Source: Dipteris shenzhenensis
Taxonomy: Eukaryota > Polypodiophyta > Polypodiopsida > Gleicheniales
Assembly: GCA_047967505.1 (NCBI GenBank)
Contig: CM106539.1
Length of the DNA: 64,000 nt
Direction: 5' to 3' (one strand)
How positions within the stretch are numbered: the stretch's first letter is position 1; each line of letters starts with the position of its first letter. Shown here piece after piece: positions 30,666 through 43,280 of this stretch. The notes below the pieces were generated by a model that ran no database searches, was not told the DNA's origin, and saw nothing but the letters and a program-made list of their open reading frames with translations. The position numbers were made by a program, and so were the translations under genes.

Positions 30666-33127
30666 ATGGAAAAGGAAAAAAAGGTCAGAATTCTAGATTG
30701 TTTTCAATGTTTTTGACATAGATTTCTTCCATATGTTTTTTGACATATATTTCTTCACTCAGCTTCAACCATCTTGTTACATATTCAATTGATATTGTCC
30801 AAGAATGTGGTAAATCACAAAGGAATTTGATATGAATAGAACCTAGAATTTGCAACAAAATGCGAGGAGAGTGGTTTATACATCTCTAAATAGCCCATAT
30901 CGCATTTTGCTGCAAATTCTTGTTAATGACACATTTCTCATAAAAAGCTTCACTCAGCTCTAGCCTTTCTCTTGCATATCAAATCATACTGTCCAGGAAT
31001 CAATGAGATGAACCTAGTGTTTGATTTGACATGCATATGAACAGAACTAGAGAATTTGCAACAAAATGCGAGGAGAGTGCTTTATATTTTCCAAATGGTC
31101 CCCCATCGCGTTTTGCTGCAAATTCCTGTGTCTGATTTGGTTCTCACTTCTACCTCATTGTTTTGCTATCTTTAGCCCTGCGAATTCTTCCTTGATGATG
31201 AGAAATGTTTTTGCTTTGGAACAGTTGACTCCCAGGCCCCTCCTTTCAAGAGGAAGCTGGACTTCTCTGCTGCTATTATTAGGCCACAGCAATCACCAGG
31301 TGAGTCATGAGAGCTCATGAAGGAATTATCTAGTGATATCCTATGCATTCACTGATTGCATATGTCAGCATATAGAGCTAAAGTATATAAGTTTTTGAAT
31401 AGGCAAAAAGAAGAGACTGGAGCAGAATGCTGATTCTTCCATCACAAAACAAAAGGAACCAGAAGAGGACAATTCTCCAGATTTCCTCCTATTTGAGTTT
31501 CTTCACAAATGCAGGGCTCAGAGTAACTTCCACATATACCACAGTATTTTCAACATGGAGTTCACAATGAGCTCTGTACTGGAGCATCACAAATATTTTC
31601 TTTCAGACTATTGGGATACCTTCAAAGAACTGACAGAGGCAAGAAGAATTGTGGAAGGAGAAAAGGTTTTTGTGCATATAAATCATATTGTCTCCATTGA
31701 CAGGCTGAGGTACCATGTGAATAGAAGATTTGATAGCCTGCCTGATCAATATAAATTCAACTGTAACTTGCACACCAGAAAGTGCAGAGTGCTTGAGGAA
31801 ACCATGGCATTCCTTATGTACATTGTCTTCAGTCAGATGTCTTTGGATGAACAAGGGCAGGAGACTGAGGAAGAAGACACATCTGAAGCAGAGGAAAAAG
31901 AGGATATTTCTTTGGTAACAGAAATGGCAGAGCAAGAAGAAGATATCAACCTTCAGGATGAGGGGTTGCAAGTGGTTGCTCTTGACCTTGTTCAACTAAG
32001 GACACAAACTCTGAGAGGAGCAGAGCCAGTTGAAGATTTTGATGTTTAGAGCAGCAACTATGCAGTGCCCATGCTTCCAGGTGTCTTGATTGGTGGAAAA
32101 GATTATGTTTTCCTCCATGATATAGAGTGTATGTTCAATTTGAGGGAGGACTATGCCATTTCCCTTATTGCCCAGGCTTCAAGGCTTGACAAGGAGGTTG
32201 GCATAGAGGATGACCATTCACTACTAGCTTTGGAAACAACTTTTGATCCTACAGAGGCCCTTACTTTTTGTTTCAAAGAGGCTGAAAAGTTCCAAGAGCC
32301 AGATGAAGCTACCTTCCAGCTTACACAGGAAGCTATGAATCTCTCACCACTATACACAGAAAAGCCTAAAGAAGAGGCTGGACAAGAGGGGAGAGGAATA
32401 AATCTTTGGAAAGATGAATTGCTTGTTGCTGATGAAAATGAGAAGGTACTTCAAATCAAATACTTTGTCTTCTGTTTAACTTTGTTTTGTAGGTTGTGTA
32501 TTAGGCTCACTCCAATCTTTTGATATGTGGCAGCTACAAATTGAGGATGACACATTCCTCTAGAGATCAAGTGGAAGCACGCCGGTTGGGTTTTGCAAAA
32601 TGTCAGCCCTAGCTCATTATATTCATGATCTAGGCAGTGCTAAGATCTTGATTTACCATAGGCAGTTGAGCAACAATGGAGAAGCCATTGTTTACTTCTT
32701 AAAATGTTTGTCCAGGGCTTTAGGTGGACATGATCTTTCATGGCGAAAGGAAAAGATCATTTTGATAGAGAGGTTGTCTGCCATAGATATATTTGGAGAT
32801 TATGTGAATAAGCAGGCCTCTAGGGCCGCTTACTTTTTGTCTTACACTTCTTATGCATTAGCATGTGGTGTTAAGGAGCCCAAATGTCTGGAGGGCTATG
32901 GAAAACACAAGCTCATAAGGTTTCAAGAGCCTCCCATGATTGCATTAGGCCACACAATCCAAGAAGAAGAATAGGTGGAGACAGCTGAAGAAAAGGATAC
33001 CCCTCCCAGACAAGCAACAGAGGCAAGCATTGATAAACAGACAGTCGACATCAATCCAATAAAGAAGAAAAAGACTCCAATCAAGATCAAAAAGAGAGTT
33101 CCGATTGGCAGGCCCTGGGAGAAATAG
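30666..33127 (+). CDS. Multi-exon gene of unknown function with three in-frame TAG codons
   Basis: Exons inferred from GT-AG junctions that keep phase: 30,666-30,683 (MEKEKK), 31,176-31,299 (PCEFFLDDEKCFCFGTVDSQ...), 31,403-32,445 (KKKRLEQ...), 32,534-33,127. Together about 593 codons. TAG interrupts at 32,047, 32,561 and 32,972, but the frame and domain-like sequence continue on both sides and there is no frameshift. The middle part is strongly acidic (about 31,870-31,960). The C-terminus is basic (KKKKTPIKIKKRVPIGRPWEK-like, resembling an AT-hook tail). I do not recognise the family. Intron 1 contains two foldback hairpins. The small first exon and the 32,446-32,533 intron (donor gtactt) are the least certain parts. 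It may be a functional gene with readthrough or editing, or a young pseudogene. Confidence 0.55.
30845..30920. repeat. Foldback hairpin, family member c (intron 1)
   Basis: Arms of 21 bases (30,845-30,865 and 30,900-30,920) with one mismatch; the inner end is ATGCGA/TCGCAT, where members a and b have ACGCGA/TCGCGT. It sits in one half of a tandem duplication of about 190 bp within the intron. Confidence 0.9.
31052..31125. repeat. Foldback hairpin, family member d (intron 1)
   Basis: Arms GAATTTGCAACAAAATGCGA (31,052-31,071) and its near complement (31,106-31,125). The inner pair is T opposite G, a wobble if transcribed on the plus strand. Confidence 0.9.
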
Positions 33128-33625
33128 GATTTAGTCATCAAATATAGCACAAACATTATATTAAAGTTGAACTAATTTGTACAAAGTCTTTGATATCTAG
33201 TATGATCTTGTATAAATGAACAATAAGTTGAAGATGAAATGATTTGTACATTTAGATAGAGTGGTGTCGTGAGATATTAAACAAACAATATATTGAAATT
33301 GTGAACAAATTGTATTACGTTTAGATCATATGTTTCACAAAAGAAATGCTTTTGATGCATAACACCAAGAGTCACTTGTTCCACAAAAAAAAATTCTATT
33401 GATTGAGTTTGAAAACATGTGGACATAACACCAATAAGTTACAAATGAGTCCTATTCATGTTTACTTGTCCATTTATGGTCTCTAAATATCTTCGATTTC
33501 CTCCATTGTCTATGTCTCTCTGCTGCCATTGAATTGTCTAGAGCTTGTCTTCGTCTTTGCTTTTGGGCTAGAAGAAAAGCAAGCTTGATTTTGGAGCTAG
33601 CAACTCTTCTTTTAGCATGCAGCCT
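33128..33625. other. No recognisable feature
   Basis: AT-rich sequence between the convergent ends of the unknown plus-strand gene and the minus-strand transposase-like gene. Nothing recognised. Confidence 0.5.
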
Positions 33626-36337
33626 CTATAGTATGCCTCGGTAAAACCATTGGAAGACTTCCTTTAGACTATTTGCCTTCTGACTCCCTCCATAGTATTG
33701 TGTGTGTCTGAAAAATGCATTACGTGCCATGTAGTGAGACTTCTCCATGCCTTGGGTAGACCAAATTGCTGGGCATCCATACTTCTTGACAAAATAGGGA
33801 AGGTGGTTGTAGATGATATGCTGTAAGACATAAGAATGCATAGTAAGTAATAAAAAAAAGAGGATCACACTTAAGTAAAAGAAAAAGACAGAACCTTACC
33901 ATGTAGTGAGTTATATTGCAGGCTATCCACGCATCTTTCATTGACTTCCCAAAATGTTTAACTGCCTCCTCAAAGTTCTTGTAATCACTCTTTGTCCATG
34001 TTACTTTGTCACAGAACATGAAGAGTTGATCAAGAGACCTCCACACCTCTGCCTTCCTATTTCGTGCTTCCCCATCTGCCTCATGATCTTTCATAGCATT
34101 ATGGACTTGCTTCCACAATCCATAATTAATCTTTGAAATTGTTCTACCTTGCCTTACTTGCTTACTTTGTTTGGGTCGAGACAAGAATCTTCTTGCCTTA
34201 ACACCACCAATAGAGTGCTTGATTGGTACCTCCTTGCCATTGGTAGACCTTTTACAATCCTTTGTGATTTGAACATCTCCTCCATGCAAACCTATATCGG
34301 ATAACACTTTTTCCAATGCTTGAAGAGCATCCTTTCTATTTTTTTTAGGATAGAGTTTCCAAGCAAATCCAATATATAAAAATACCAATTTCTCAATAAT
34401 TGACATAGACCATGCAATGTGCAGATGTGAACATTACATAGTGGAATGTCCAAAATGGCCTTGAAGTCAGGGTCAACTTTATCTCTATTAGGTGCTCTCT
34501 TCCACCATTTTGAATCCATTACTTGAGCTGATTCTTTGCAGTAAAGACAAGGAGACTTTGAGTTGCCTCCTTTACTAATGTTATACATGCACTTAAGTGT
34601 TTTAAGATCCCCGGCCATGTGCCACTCTACTTGAAAATCACCTTTTCCTTGCAACATCTAGATTCTCGCCTTGCACTTGTCTTTTGATTATTCTTGGTAT
34701 TTCCGTGTGGTGAAACACCCAATCTAGTGTTTCATGGTCTTCTGTCTTCTCCTGCCAGATTATAGAAAACAAAAGTCTTACTATAACAGATTTGAAAACA
34801 ATGACCAAAATCAAGTATAAAACAAAAAATGATCGTACTTGGAACGAGCCTAGAACCACCATATGTGTTTCTCTGACTACACACTAAAATACTTCGAACT
34901 CGCTTCATTCAATGATGTATCAATTGCTCCATTCATCAATGTAATAGTAACTCTTTCCATTTTCTTTTCCTTTACAACCTCACACTCATCCAGTTTGATA
35001 GCAAATTTCAAAATGCCTTTGCACTCCTCAAATGTTATTCCATAAAACTCGACCATTCTTGTTTGAAGTTGTTGTAGATCTACAAATATATTGTTCCAAG
35101 GATCATACACAGTGGTTCCTTTACCACCATGGAATATTTCTTCAATATGGATATATTGCCCAATAAATTCATCTATACTTTCATTCAAATGACCTCTTAT
35201 CCTCCACACGGTTGCTGGATTTGGTAGTAAAACTCGTTTAATCCTTTGATCTTTCAAAGTTGAGGATATCTCATGGAAAATCGAACTATATCCCTTCCTG
35301 CTAACTCCACAAACATCAAGAGCCTCTTGGATTATAGTGCCATCAACTTGATTATTGGATACAAAGTCCTCTACAACATTGCGTTTGATTGTTTTGTATT
35401 TTTTTTCCTCAATCAAACCTTTTGCTACACTGCAAGAAAGCAATCCTTTCATTTGTTTAACAAGAAGAAGGTTCGGGTCCATATTTTCTTTTGCAGGCTC
35501 CAATAATTTCCTGTAGTAACAACACAATATGCCTATATCATTCAGCACCTCCATTCTTGTTTTGTGATAATCGACAAAATAGATAGTCATTTGAGAGCCT
35601 TTTTGAGTATACAAAATGATAAATTTCAATTAACCTTGCTTCCTGAACTCGTCGCTTGGATCCACCAGTCCCAGCCTTCAAATTTGTAATGTTTTTAATC
35701 TTCCTGCTACGTAGTCTGTCTCCAAGCACGGTTCTCTTCTTTCTTGATCTTGTCAACTCTTTTTTACTCTTTGAATGCTCCTCAATTTCATTTTGTAACT
35801 GCTGCTCCAATTTTGCACGAATGGCTATCTCCTGCATCTTGGCCCCCTTTTCTTGTAGGTACATCATTTTATACGTTTCCGCAAATGCAGACTGCACTGA
35901 AATATAACCAAGAAGTCCATTTTGTCCATCGCCGGCAAACCTCAGTAATGTGGTGGGATTGACAAATGGAGGTCTAGAGTTTTTTACTTGACATTTTGGA
36001 TATATGCTTCCATCGCACCATAAGTCAATATGTTGAAGCCCTTCTCTTCTCATATTTTCCCGCTGTTGAGCATTTAGCACCGTATCCTTTCATCTTTTTT
36101 GTGCTGGATCATATTGTTCTTCTAAGTCGATGTGAAGATGGTGTAATCACTTCTTCTGAGATAGTGACTCACTAGTATCGGCCATTTTTTGTGCTTCTGA
36201 GGTTGCGAAGTTTGTTTTTCAATCTCATAGTCATTTTGTAACATGAATCGTGTAAGTGTGACGGTATCCATGTGAATATTTTGAAAACTTGCAATCACCA
36301 AGTTCAGTGATGGATTCTTTATGATAGGCCTGCACAT
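33626..36337 (-). pseudogene. Multi-exon gene with DDE-transposase-like features, partly decayed
   Basis: Minus-strand exons can be followed from about 36,080 to 33,626. Clear junctions: GCAAG|gttaat near 35,634; acceptor ctacag near 35,512; acceptor ctggcag near 34,748; ATG|gtaagg at 33,900/33,899 with acceptor cttacag|CATATC at 33,820. Coding landmarks in order: a Lys/Glu-rich coiled-coil segment (35,900-35,700); ILKFAIKLDECEVV (near 35,000) with a candidate first Asp; HMAGDLKTLK (34,624) with a second Asp; CLYC; CNVHICTLHGL; and WSTQGMEKSHYMAR (33,760) with a candidate Glu. D...D-CxxC-H...E order resembles eukaryotic cut-and-paste transposases with a zinc-binding insert. One-base frame changes near 34,655 and 34,400 suggest decay. 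The family name is not recognised; the transposase reading is inference. Confidence 0.45.
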
Positions 36338-36629
36338 GTCGGCAAAAGAGATGTGAAATCTTTGGTAAACAAAAAAAAATATAAGGAGATATTTAATGCA
36401 AAATCGTGTTAGTCAGACAAAAGATTATCTTATTCCTTTTTGAATTGACAGTTCTGTAGTCCTTACTGATAGTTCTGAGCCACGTTTTCGTATTTTACTA
36501 TTTTTGAGGTCTTTTAGGAGAGAAATAAATCAAAAAATAGTGAATTTCTTATAGGGCCCCAAAATGAGTTCCCTTTTTCCCTAATGTGGTTCCCCACTAA
36601 TCACCCCCCAAGGAAGGGGGGAGCTGCCC
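36338..36629. other. No recognisable feature
   Basis: AT-rich spacer between the transposase-like gene and the LINE. It contains a GC-richer patch with 'aaggaaggggggag'. No gene seen. Confidence 0.4.
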
Positions 36630-38727
36630 TTGGAGTCCATGAGAAATGGGGTTCATGAATCACTAACATTTTCTATGATGATTCTCACAGGTGGGTACCG
36701 GTAGAGATAAAAGCCGAGGAGACCTTTATGGTGGCCTCTGTGTATGCTTGAGGGCCTGCTAGCTCTCGGCCCTCCCTCTGGACCTCCCTCTCTTTTTTTC
36801 AATTTCCAGTTATTTTGCTTGGTGACTTTAATATGGTAGAGTCTAGCATTGATAGATATTTTAGGAAGGGTGTTGTTATAAGTGGTAGGGAGAAGAGAGA
36901 GTGGAATAATTGTAAAGACAGCCATGCCCTATTTGATGTCTCCTCCTCCAATGATTTCACTTGGGATAATTCTCAGAAAGGAAAGGATCATAGGAAGGCT
37001 AGATTGGATCGGGCTTATGCCTCCTCAGGTCTCCTTCACTCGTTCAACAACTCTCAGGTCAAGGTCTTCAAAGACATTTGTCTTTTAGATCACAAACCTA
37101 TTCTACTTAGTCTCTCCAACTCCAATGCTAATATCAAGTCTGGGTGGTTTCATGTGGATCAGGATCTCTTTCACCTCCCCCTTGTCAGAGATCAGATTGA
37201 GAAGATTTGGTCCTCCTATTTTGAAGGTCCCTCTTCTCCCTCCCATGCTTGGGCTTGTGCTATGAAATCAACCCAGCAGTTCCTGAGAGAGACTAAAAGA
37301 TCTGTCCAACAAATCAGGCAGCTCAGGAGAAAAGCCAAGTATGACTCCCTCAAAACCCTTGAAACTAGAATGCTTACTGGAGATCGAGTAGTCCTCTCTG
37401 ACATCCTTCAAGCCAAGGCTGATCTCAAAAGGGAAGAGCTTATTGAGGGCAACCAAATTAAGAAGTACACTAGGAATTGGTGGGCTAGTAAAGCTGATAC
37501 ATGCTTGAAGGAAATGTTTCGGGCCCTTAAACAAAAGTCTAGAAGAGACCTCCTTCCCCTTATGCAGAAAAAAGATGGTCTCTTCATCTCTTCCCAAGAG
37601 GAGAATAAAGAGTACATAAGAAGCTATTTCTTTGAAATTTTCAATAGGGATCCTTGTTACTCTCTTGAGAAGACCAGGGCCCGCCGGGCTACTATAGCCT
37701 GTTGTAGAAAAGCTGTTGTCCCAGAGGAGCTGAACTACATTCTCAACCGAGACCTCCCCGAAACTAAAATTATAGACCTTTGGGACTCTAGGGCAGCAAG
37801 GATCCACTTCAAAGGAGAATTCAAAAATCAGTCTTTTAAATGGCATCAAGGGAGTCAGCTTCTCCCCCTCCCCCCTCTTCATAAATTGAATTCCAATCTT
37901 CAATTTAAACTTAATAGACTATGGAAAATCAATTGGAATGTAAGACGATGGGAATTTAGGTTCAGCAACTGCTAGAAAAGGGACATCAGTCCCAAAAAGT
38001 CTTGCCTGCTTTGGTTAATCTTACATCATGCTGTGTGGACCTCCATGAGGGCTTTAAGGATAGGAAAGGGAGATGGTAAATGTTGCCACTGCAAAACTGA
38101 AAATGAATCTCTCCAACATTTGTTTATGGGATGCAGCTTTAACATTCCCGCACTAAATTGGTTTAACAAACTCATGTCCTACATCCATCCTTCTTCTATT
38201 TCAGCTAAGGAACTCCTTCTAAAAGAAATCTATGGATTGCCAATAACTCTTTGGAATAGTATAAGAGCAGGCTACTTGTGGAATGTTTGGATTAGCCGTA
38301 ACGAAATGCTCTTTCAAGGTACTCATAAAGATATACTGCATCCTCTAATCCTTGACATTTGTAAGCAGATTGAAGACTCTTTCAAAGACGCGAGGAAGAA
38401 GATGTAGGCCCTAGAGCAAAAGATGGAAGGCCACATGTACAAAGAACAAGATCCCAAGCTGGCTCATATGGAGGAGAACTTAGTCAAACAAGAAGAAATC
38501 CTCGTAGCCCTGTCACTACTCAAAAATCAGATCTTAAGCTTGTTGTAGACTGTGCTAGCAAAATCCTCTTTAGATGAGAGACAGTAGCACCTCCCTTTTG
38601 AATAGGACTTCCCTTTGGTAATCCCCCCAGCATGTTGGGGTTGTTGACTCTGCCTCCGGGCAGTGCTGTAATCTTTCTCTTTTCTTCCAATTTAATATAA
38701 TCGCAGCTTTTTCAAAAAAAAAAAAAG
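36630..38727 (+). mobile_element. LINE with endonuclease and zf-RVT but no reverse transcriptase core
   Basis: A 386-codon frame (36,815-37,975) begins in the second half of an APE-type endonuclease: VILLGDFNMVESS, then LDRAY and LLDHKPILL. It continues into the usual connector (RQLRRKAKYDSLKTLE, KKDGLFISSQEENKEYIRSYF). The reverse transcriptase, including its YADD-type motif, is absent. The frame goes straight to the C-terminal zinc-finger region, which at 38,033-38,407 reads CCHCKTENESLQHLFMGC. The 3' UTR ends in a short T- and A-rich tail with a poly(A) run at 38,715-38,727. It is 5'-truncated and internally deleted, so not autonomous. A target duplication was not identified. Confidence 0.8.
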
Positions 38728-39353
38728 AAATTGGGCTGAAGAATCTACGCTAGTTTAACTCCGGTCGTTCATACTTTCCTCACAACATCTCTAGTTTCAC
38801 TCGAGTCCTCCATAATATCCTCGTGTTCTCTCTCTCTCTCTCTCAAGTTTCCACCCTCTTTTTTGAGGACAGACCCATTTAATGAATTCACCTTGCTTGG
38901 AAATTTGGTGGGAAATTCATCCTATGTGGCGGGTTGTAATTTCCCACCTTTCCCCCAAGCATTTGACCTTGGTGTATCTGTGGGAAAAAGAGTGAGGGCT
39001 TCCTCCTTATGACATGCAAAGATGTTCACATCATAGGAAAGTCTAGAACTCGTGAGAAATATTACTTTTTTCCATGTTTCCAATTTCCCATCATATCATT
39101 ATCCCTTAAGAAAACCTCATAAAGTAAAGTTTGCTCTTGTAGATTGTCTCTTTTTCATATTAAAGTGCACTAAGGATCAGTGCACACATACCACATATAC
39201 GGCTCAAGGCGCTCTAACTTATTCACATGAGTTAATCCACAGAGCGAGTTTGTGTACCTTTAGTGCTCTATTTGGCACCTCCCATTTTTAAATTGCAGGT
39301 AGACAGTCCACAATTGAAATTGTTTCTTTCTTGGAAATGTATAGATATCTTGG

Positions 39354-40282
39354 TTGAGCAAGAAACGATGCATTGGCCACCACTTCATGTGAGGCTAAGT
39401 ATAGGAGGGTAGCCTTCACAACTAGAATTGGGTGTGTGGCTCAAGAGGAAGATCTTCATGGTTTCACACACCAACCACCCATTCCTAATGGTGGTCAACG
39501 TGCTATTGCAATTGCATGAAATTTTGTGTTTCATGCCTGCACAAAACACATCGAGCCATATTCATGGATGATTTGTTCAAGGTAGTTTTGTTAAGAAGCA
39601 AAATGTTTCAAAAGTTCATATGCCCTAATAGAAATAAACTTTTGAAACATTCGTCAGAATTTGAAACTTTTATATGAACAAATTTAAAGTTTCGCCAGGA
39701 TTCACATCTTTTACTTTAAAATTTAAAAGAAAAAATATATAATTGTACTATGTTCCTCCCATTACTATGAAACTCAAAAAACTAGCTCGATCAACTTTTG
39801 CCAGGATTTTATATTAATATATAAGTATAGTTTTGATAAAAACATCCATGGGCACATTATCATTATCCCAAAGTGGCATTGCATGCAGGATAGATCAACT
39901 TGATCTATTATCCTACACACTAGAACATGGCAGACATTTTGACCAAGGCACTACCTACAAAAAAGTGTGAAGCTTTTTCAAAAGGTTTAGGCTTACTTCA
40001 TTTTGGTGATTGTCTCATTTCTCTATACATGTTCACATTGTCACTAGAGGGGGAATTTGTTAGATTATGAGTAGTATGGTGTGAACCTACCCTTGGGGTT
40101 CTTTTTCCCCTCTAGTTAGTATTAGGGCTAGGCTCCCTATCTAGAGTATATATATATCCTCATTTTAGTATGTGTGTCCACCATTCTGTCTCTTATAGGG
40201 ATGAGCTTCTTGGTCCCTAGCCTTTGTATAGTGTCTCGGGTTTCTATAATAATCTCTCATTTACCTACATGGTCTTCCAACA
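39354..40282 (+). mobile_element. Relic Copia 3' end, copy 2
   Basis: Duplicate of 660-1,590 including the ADILTKALPTKK terminus, the purine tract and the LTR at 40,058-40,282. Confidence 0.8.
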
Positions 40283-40622
40283 GTTTGACATGGGAGCTGA
40301 GGAGGTATCTTGCACTATCAAGGCAAGCCAACCTGCGAGTCTCCCTTGTTTCAACACATAAAAGCTCTTTTCCTTCAATACAAGGCTATATAAGCTGATA
40401 CAATCATATCTAAATTGTCGAAGGAAGGCTCGCAAAACATGGATTTCATTGCAAAGTTAGGCACCTATGTGTGCAAGATCATGCTGCTTGGATTACAAAA
40501 ATGCATCTTTTTTGTCACAGTTTCTTGCAAGTCCAGGTTCCAAGGGTGTTGGTCACCTAGAATCATGTCAATGTCATTGTAGCACTCTTGTAGCATAAGT
40601 GTCCACAAGTGTAGCATAGGTC

Positions 40623-41411
40623 CTCGAGACGTATTTTGGTGAGAGGTGTAGGCTAAGGCATGAAAACACACACATTTCATTAATTTTGGACTCTACAATG
40701 TTTAAATTCATTTTCATAAGTACTTTTGGACAAAATTTTATTTAAAAACCACTATTTGAAATTGAACGTAACACCTTGCATAGACTCATGTATGTCCCAA
40801 TTCATTTTTGTACTTAATTAATTTCTATTAAAAAAAACAACTTTATGAAAATATCCTTCTCAAACCAAAAGTTTACTTTTTGGCACTACCCTTTTGGAAT
40901 AAAAAGTTTACTTGGCACTATCCTTTTGCAATAAAAAGTTTACTTACATACACTTTTTTTACTAATAATGCAAAAACTAGAATACATAATTCTTACATTA
41001 CTCTATACTATAAAAATCATAGTCTAAACTTTTATTTTTAACAATCCTCATTTAAATAAATAATAATAATTTAAATCTAGGGAAAAACTACATATATATA
41101 CAGACAGAGAGAGAGAGAGAGACAGAGATAGGGACAGAGAGAGATACATACTATATATATACATATATATGCATATATATATACATATATACTGTTATGG
41201 ATAAATTTGACCAAGGTAAAACTTGGCCTAAATATGTGTGTGTGCTTGTATGTGTGGCAATAGTATAATAAAATATGGTGTGCACAGGGCCCAGGGTTGA
41301 GGTGGTAGGGCATGACCATGTGCCACCCTTCCACATAAGAGGACCCATAAGGTGCGTTGTACATAATCCATGGTAGAAATATTATAAAATGTTAAGGTTG
41401 CATGGTTCTTC
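40623..41411. other. 789-bp segment present only in copy 2
   Basis: Copy 1 joins '...aggtc' directly to 'catgtgcc' at 1,930/1,931. Here 789 bases intervene, containing (GA)n and (TA)n microsatellites near 41,100-41,190. There are only 2-3 bases of matching sequence at the ends and no target duplication. A deletion in copy 1 is therefore more likely than an insertion here. Confidence 0.85.
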
Positions 41412-42565
41412 CATGTGCCATCCCTTCACCTAGGCTGTCCCATGCCTACATTTAGTGAGACATGGCCCAAGTACCATGGGAGAAGTAATATAAAATAGGT
41501 GGAGATAGATATTATATTGGATTATTCCCTCCATGTAGGATAGGCCCATGTGTAGATAGTCTAAGAATGCAAGTTAAATAATGGGAAAAGTAGGATGAGG
41601 TCACAAGATTCCTTGTGCCAATCCTTCACTTGTCCTCCTAGATGTTTGAACGTATTATAAAATTGAGAAGAGGCCAAGGGAGTATCTTAGACTTGGGATA
41701 TGGGGCTCGATTTATGTGGAAAAATGAGGCAAAGGGTTGTCGCACACAATTGAGAGTGCATACCCACCTAGCCCACATGGAAGATTCCTCCACACACACC
41801 ATGCATGTGGGAGGATGCATTTATTGGGAGAGACCCCCTCTCTTGGCTATAAATGTACAAGCAAAGGTAAGATAAAACTATAGGAAAGTGTATGTATTGC
41901 AACAATGACAATCACCAAAGGGAGCTATTTCTTGATGGAACATGCTCATTCTTGTAAAGCCACCATGCTAGTACCTTGATTTCCCCATCCTTCCTTTCAA
42001 ATAAAGCATGACTCTCTTCTCTTCCCTTGATGTCTCCATCTCTACATTCTAGCTCCCATCATATACATGCTCCTCTTCTCCCTCTCCCTTCCTCTTTGTG
42101 CCATGGTCTCCCTCTTCATTCCCACCCCTATTAATCCCTTTTCCCCACCCATGTTAATGCTTCTCCCCTCACGTTCCCTCTCCCCCATGGCCCTCGAGTG
42201 TCACCATGCCCAACGTCTAGCCTCATGCCTTGATTTCTTTTCTAGATAATAGAATTGGTGTGGCTGTTGGGATGCGAAGTCTCCGCGGCTAGTGGCATAA
42301 AATCTATCGACATCCATTACTCCTACGACTGTGTGCGGTATCTTCTATGTGTGGTTCTCTATTTCTGCACCTCTAATCTGGACATCTATGCGACTCACAG
42401 TTCTCCATTTCTGCGGCTGCAAAACTTCTCTGTTTTTACGCCTCTAATCTGCGACATCTTTGGTGCTGAACGTCTTGCTCAAGTATTGAATTCTCCCCAC
42501 CCTCTCCTTCTACCTATCTTGGACTACTGAGAAACCTGGGATGTCTGGATTTTAGTCTTGGAGTA
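41412..42565. other. No recognisable gene, copy 2
   Basis: Duplicate of 1,931-3,084. Nothing recognised. Confidence 0.5.
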
Positions 42566-43280
42566 ATGACATCTTGGATCCTTCAATTTGACAGAGCATA
42601 CAAACCTTCAACCAAGGTTGCTAGTGTGGGTGTGAAGCTCACTTCACCGGGGGGTGAGGTGTATTGTTATAACAATTCTACAAGTACTTGCAACCAAGTT
42701 GAGTACTCGGCACTCATTTTTGGGCTACAAAAGGTGCAAAAACATCACATCAAGCAACTTGAGATGTGAGGAGATTCTCAAATCGTGTGTGAACAAGTTA
42801 GTGGAAGATGGAAGGTGTGGAGTGAAGGCTTAGTTCCATGACATCAACAAGCATCAGAACTTTGCAAACAATTTGAAGAGGTAAAAATTCAGCATATCCC
42901 TCGAACTCAAAATTTAGTTAATGATTTCTTGGCATGTGAAGCTTGTACTTCAATCATGCATGAAACGAGTGGAAGCCTTGCCTCAACAAAGGCGCAAGCC
43001 ACGAATGAGGGTGATCATTTGTAAGGAATGCAAAGGTTGTGGTCATCGTGAAACTAAGTGTTGTACATATTTGATACGAGTTTACCGACTTCAGAACATC
43101 ATCAAAAAGGTCCTTAAGGACACTGCTCAAAAGAAGGATGCCAAATCGCACACCCCTCGAAGAAATAACATGGCGACTACAAGAACTGGAAGAAGCTGAA
43201 GGTGATGTGCAAGCTCTCCAACTATTGACATTTGTCGTGGCATTCTTGTTTGCCTTGATGAACAACCTCATGCAACGCCG
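42566..43280 (+). pseudogene. Ty3/gypsy RNase H-like relic, copy 2
   Basis: Duplicate of 3,085-3,800. The NQVEYSALIFGLQ motif and the stops are shared. Confidence 0.75.
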
